From Cynocephalus volans (Eukaryota; Chordata; Mammalia; Dermoptera; Cynocephalidae), in the NCBI RefSeq assembly GCF_027409185.1, contig NC_084475.1, positions 16,760,130 to 16,824,129 on the forward strand: DNA of 64,000 nucleotides. The letters are read 5' to 3'. Positions 62,601 to 64,000 of the stretch are shown here, in pieces (the first letter of the stretch is position 1; each line of letters opens with the position of its first letter). The notes beneath the pieces were generated by a model, which ran no database searches, was not told where the DNA came from, and saw only the letters and a list, made by a program, of their open reading frames with translations. A program made the position numbers and the translations under genes.

Positions 62601-63291
62601 TTCATATAACACAAAGATAAGATTCTGAAGTCTGGAATAATTTATGTGATAAAGGAATGGTTTAAGAAGTATTCCTTTTTTTTTGGCAGCTGGCTGAAAA
62701 TCCAGTTTTAATACTATGGTCTTAAATAGTATTTAGCTAACTAAGGCAAATACATAAATCTAGACTTGAAGCTCAAAAGGTCACATACAAATGTCAAGAC
62801 TGCCAGGAAAAACTTTAATGATTAAGATGAAATGGAAAAAAAGTGACAGAACAATTAAAATGAACAGCCCATCACTAGAGAATAGAAAACACTGAAGCAA
62901 TGCTATTCTAAAGTAAGGAGAAAAGAAAAAAATAAGAACTTATACCTAAGCACACACATCCCTAACCAAACTATGCAAAAGGAAACAAATAAGAAAAAGC
63001 AATCAGCAAACAACATGTAAAGAAAGCAGGTCCCAAACTAGATACGCAAAGTATGAACTAATCTCAAATAGGGAAGAATCCTGAACAGTGCTGGGACCCC
63101 AGGTCTGTTCACACTCACCTGCTTTCGCCAGCATCGACGCTAAGAGCTTGCACACAATGGAGCCCCTCTTTCTCATCTTGCTTTGCTTGCTGTAGGGGAA
63201 GTAAGGGATGACTCCAATAATATTCCTGGCACAGGCGGTCTTCAGTGCATAAGCCATGATCAACAGCTCCATCACAGCTGTATTCACATCT
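50458..63291 (-). CDS. PRPSAP1: PRPSAP1, PRPP synthetase-associated protein 1 (partial, last 7 exons)
   Basis: Seven minus-strand exons encode what corresponds to residues 68-356 of the 356-residue human protein, with no frame break. The missing N terminus lies beyond the right edge. The protein is a non-catalytic homologue of ribose-phosphate pyrophosphokinase and assembles with PRPS1/2 in the cytosol to control PRPP output. Family marks seen are [33 protein letters not shown], the DDIIDD stretch at the PRPP-binding position, and the [15 protein letters not shown] insertion typical of the associated proteins. The end is NITVDD then TAG. Confidence 0.96.
50972..51038 (-). mobile_element. tRNA-Ile-derived SINE fragment
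   Basis: GGTGGCTGGCCAGTACAGTG and CTCGACCTTGGTGTTACAAC only; the tRNA 5' end is lost. A smaller piece lies near 51160-51200. Confidence 0.65.
51296..51442 (-). CDS. PRPSAP1: PRPSAP1 coding exon (residues 256-304)
   Basis: Encodes [20 protein letters not shown] through EASIDE. The acceptor is CTCTCAG. The donor GTCTGT is non-consensus from +3 on, but homology with the next exon is exact in frame. Confidence 0.95.
51592..51759 (+). mobile_element. tRNA-Ile-derived SINE, dimer
   Basis: Full dimer with CCAGTCATCTTT and an A tail. Confidence 0.92.
52452..52522 (-). CDS. PRPSAP1: PRPSAP1 coding exon (residues 232-255)
   Basis: Encodes [20 protein letters not shown] and IIV. The acceptor is TTGCTAG and the donor GTATGG. 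Confidence 0.95.
52761..52852 (+). mobile_element. tRNA-Ile-derived SINE, monomer
   Basis: GGCTGGCCAGTTAGCTCAGT, with the middle block deleted. Confidence 0.85.
53095..53264 (+). mobile_element. tRNA-Ile-derived SINE, dimer
   Basis: Full dimer; AACAGAAAAATTC occurs on both sides (about 53082 and 53263). Confidence 0.92.
53949..54042 (-). mobile_element. tRNA-Ile-derived SINE, monomer
   Basis: GGCTGGCTGGTACAGGAATT and CAAGTAACCAGCCCC. Confidence 0.8.
54400..54495 (+). mobile_element. tRNA-Ile-derived SINE, monomer
   Basis: GTTAGCTCACTTGGTTAGAG and CCATACCAGCCAGCTGCC. A 3' fragment of another copy lies at 54957-55000. Confidence 0.82.
55025..55125 (+). mobile_element. tRNA-Ile-derived SINE, monomer
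   Basis: GGCTGGCCAGGTAGCTCAGG and CTGTACTGGCCAGCCACC. A further 3' fragment lies at 56066-56108. Confidence 0.87.
55659..55845 (+). mobile_element. MER20 hAT DNA transposon
   Basis: Ends GGTTTCTCAACCTCGGCACT and CCAGTTGAGAACTACTG are inverted. The inside has ACCCACTAGAAGCCAGTAGC and CCAGACATTGCCAATA, as in MER20. A perfect 8-bp duplication CTCTAAAA sits at 55651-55658 and 55846-55853. Confidence 0.92.
56181..56352 (+). mobile_element. tRNA-Ile-derived SINE, dimer, young-looking
   Basis: Near-consensus dimer flanked by a perfect 17-bp duplication AGAAAATGATCCTGTAG at 56164-56180 and 56357-56373. Confidence 0.95.
56409..56575 (+). mobile_element. tRNA-Ile-derived SINE, dimer
   Basis: More diverged dimer directly after the previous one. 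Confidence 0.88.
57100..58170 (+). mobile_element. Old interspersed repeat, probably LINE-1 3' region
   Basis: Segments such as GACAATTGGTAAAATATGAA and GAAGTATACACTAAAGTATT resemble a known old L1 3' end. Family assignment is uncertain. A dimeric SINE sits inside at 57402. Confidence 0.4.
57402..57570 (+). mobile_element. tRNA-Ile-derived SINE, dimer, young-looking
   Basis: Near-consensus dimer with a perfect 15-bp duplication AACTTTACAGTGAAG at 57387-57401 and 57571-57585. Confidence 0.95.
58491..59246 (+). pseudogene. ERH: ERH processed retropseudogene
   Basis: Intronless copy of enhancer of rudimentary homolog. Recognisable protein blocks include [34 protein letters not shown]-like [15 protein letters not shown] and YNKEWVK. 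The start codon reads ACG (about 58565), and a 2-nt loss near 58600 breaks the frame before the first block, so it cannot make ERH. The C terminus is also shifted. Imperfect 15-bp duplications (58476-58490 and 59247-59261, TAAATA(G/A)ATT(G/A)TGGT) mark the insertion. The poly-A tail has decayed. It lies in a PRPSAP1 intron, antisense to the gene. Confidence 0.9.
59390..59488 (+). mobile_element. tRNA-Ile-derived SINE, monomer
   Basis: GGCTGGCCCGTTAGCTCTGT and CTGTACAGGACAGCCACC. Confidence 0.85.
59514..59597. mobile_element. Palindromic mariner-type MITE, copy 3
   Basis: Ends GACCCTCAAAGAGTTCACGG and CGAACTTTTTGAAGTGCCCT are near-inverted copies. Confidence 0.65.
59967..60074 (-). mobile_element. 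tRNA-Ile-derived SINE, monomer
   Basis: Long T run, GGCAGCTGGCCGGTATTGGG and GAGCTAACTTGCCAGCCC. A 3' fragment in the other direction lies at 60187-60226. Confidence 0.88.
60652..60797 (-). CDS. PRPSAP1: PRPSAP1 coding exon (residues 183-231)
   Basis: Encodes [20 protein letters not shown] through GLELP and includes the family-specific [14 protein letters not shown] insertion. The acceptor is CTCTTAG and the donor GTAAGA. Confidence 0.96.
61147..61239 (+). mobile_element. tRNA-Ile-derived SINE, monomer, closest to the tRNA
   Basis: GGCCAGTTAGCTCAGTTGGT is nearly the 5' end of tRNA-Ile(AAU). The B-box region and the CCCATACCGGCCAG end also match the tRNA. An A tail follows. Confidence 0.92.
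61523..61578 (-). CDS. PRPSAP1: PRPSAP1 coding exon (residues 165-182)
   Basis: A 56-bp exon encoding [18 protein letters not shown] and two bases of the next Arg codon. The acceptor is AATCTAG and the donor GTAAGT. Confidence 0.95.
62006..62121 (-). CDS. PRPSAP1: PRPSAP1 coding exon (residues 126-164)
   Basis: Encodes [20 protein letters not shown] through YIQEE, matching the conserved nucleotide-binding region of PRPP synthetases. The acceptor is ATTTCAG and the donor GTGAGG. Confidence 0.96.
62122..63118 (-). other. PRPSAP1 intron, nothing recognised
   Basis: A/T-rich intron. Only a tiny SINE tail remnant near 62680-62696 is visible. Confidence 0.6.
63119..63291 (-). CDS. PRPSAP1: PRPSAP1 coding exon (residues 68-126)
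   Basis: First PRPSAP1 exon in the window in gene order: [20 protein letters not shown] through LASMLAKAG. The acceptor is TTTCAG and the donor GTGAGT. One base completes an Arg codon from an exon outside the window. Confidence 0.96.
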
Positions 63292-64000
63292 CTGAAACAG
63301 AAAAATTTGTAGTTTTGTTTGTTTTATTGGCAGCTTGCCGGTACAGGGATCCAAACCCTTGACCTTGGTGTTACAGGGTGGCACTGTAACCAGTGGAGCT
63401 AACCAGCTAGCCCTGTTAAATTTGTATTTTTGGGTCAAGTCCATTTATTAACCCCTAGAAAAGATCTCAGCTTCAGCAATTTAACATGGGCTGCCAAGAT
63501 TGGTGTTACAGGCATTTTATCATCACACTAACTTATGATGGCATCTCACAAATGCAGGGGAAAGCTTAGTAACTCTTCCTTTTAGCTGAGTAAGCTCTGG
63601 TTTTCATCTGTGGTTACTCAAACCCACAGCACAGTTAACCCCCTCACCTTTGCCTGCATCTTCTGTGCTAGTGACAGTTACTGCAGTGGCATACAAAGCA
63701 ACTGCTGGTGACCAGTTACCCCACACTGGCTGGCACTCTCCCAGGGATTGACACTCATGCCAGCATCAGTGACAAGGGAAACCCACCTGCCCTTCTATTT
63801 AGCCGCCATTAACAGAAAGATTTGGTCTGTTTTTTTTCTTGTTGGGGGAGGGAGGGAGGGTCTTGGAACTTGTCTTCAAAAACCTACCCCATCCCTTCTT
63901 TCCCTGAGATATACAGATTCCTGACAACGATCACCCAAATAGACAAAGAAGCAAATATGAATATGAAAGGCAATTCCCCCACTCATAGCGAATGTGAATT
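63292..64000 (-). other. PRPSAP1 intron, 5' part runs off the window
   Basis: Holds a minus-strand SINE at 63322-63414. No further coding exon is seen to the window end. Confidence 0.7.
63322..63414 (-). mobile_element. tRNA-Ile-derived SINE, monomer
   Basis: GGCAGCTTGCCGGTACAGGG and GAGCTAACCAGCTAGCCC. Confidence 0.87.

Overview
The window is mammalian nuclear DNA. It carries three vertebrate genes in their usual 17q25-type order: UBALD2 on the plus strand, then QRICH2 and PRPSAP1 on the minus strand. All coding exons inside the window could be rebuilt from splice signals, reading frame and recognisable protein sequence. The exon sets of UBALD2 (164 residues) and QRICH2 (2,768 residues) keep frame from start to stop codon. 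PRPSAP1 lacks its first exons, which lie beyond the right edge.

The host is most likely a colugo (Dermoptera). More than 40 SINEs derived from tRNA-Ile are scattered through the window as monomers, dimers and one trimer. That combination is what I know from colugo SINEs. The species call is inference; no search was run.

Layout. Positions 1-122: possible 3' end of a polyadenylated retrocopy. 350-1560: CpG island and CCAAT-rich UBALD2 promoter. 854-5225: UBALD2 coding exons, with a 3' UTR to about 6.1 kb. 6.1-8.8 kb: GC-rich intergenic DNA between the convergent genes. 8.85-46.24 kb: QRICH2 with 20 coding exons, including one 5.6-kb exon (21772-27406) that holds about 137 tandem 30-bp units. 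46.2-49.8 kb: QRICH2 CpG promoter and intergenic DNA with solo LTR-like elements. 50.46-63.29 kb: the last seven coding exons of PRPSAP1. Its introns contain SINEs, a MER20 DNA transposon and an ERH retropseudogene.

The genes are unrelated in function. UBALD2 is a small UBA-like protein of unclear role. QRICH2 is a sperm-flagellum protein. PRPSAP1 is a non-catalytic partner of phosphoribosyl-pyrophosphate synthetase. The most unusual features are two. First, the QRICH2 repeat exon is greatly enlarged, and its commonest residue changes look like CpG decay. Second, a 191-bp inverted copy of QRICH2 exon 14 lies in intron 8, so the two arms flank exons 9-13.
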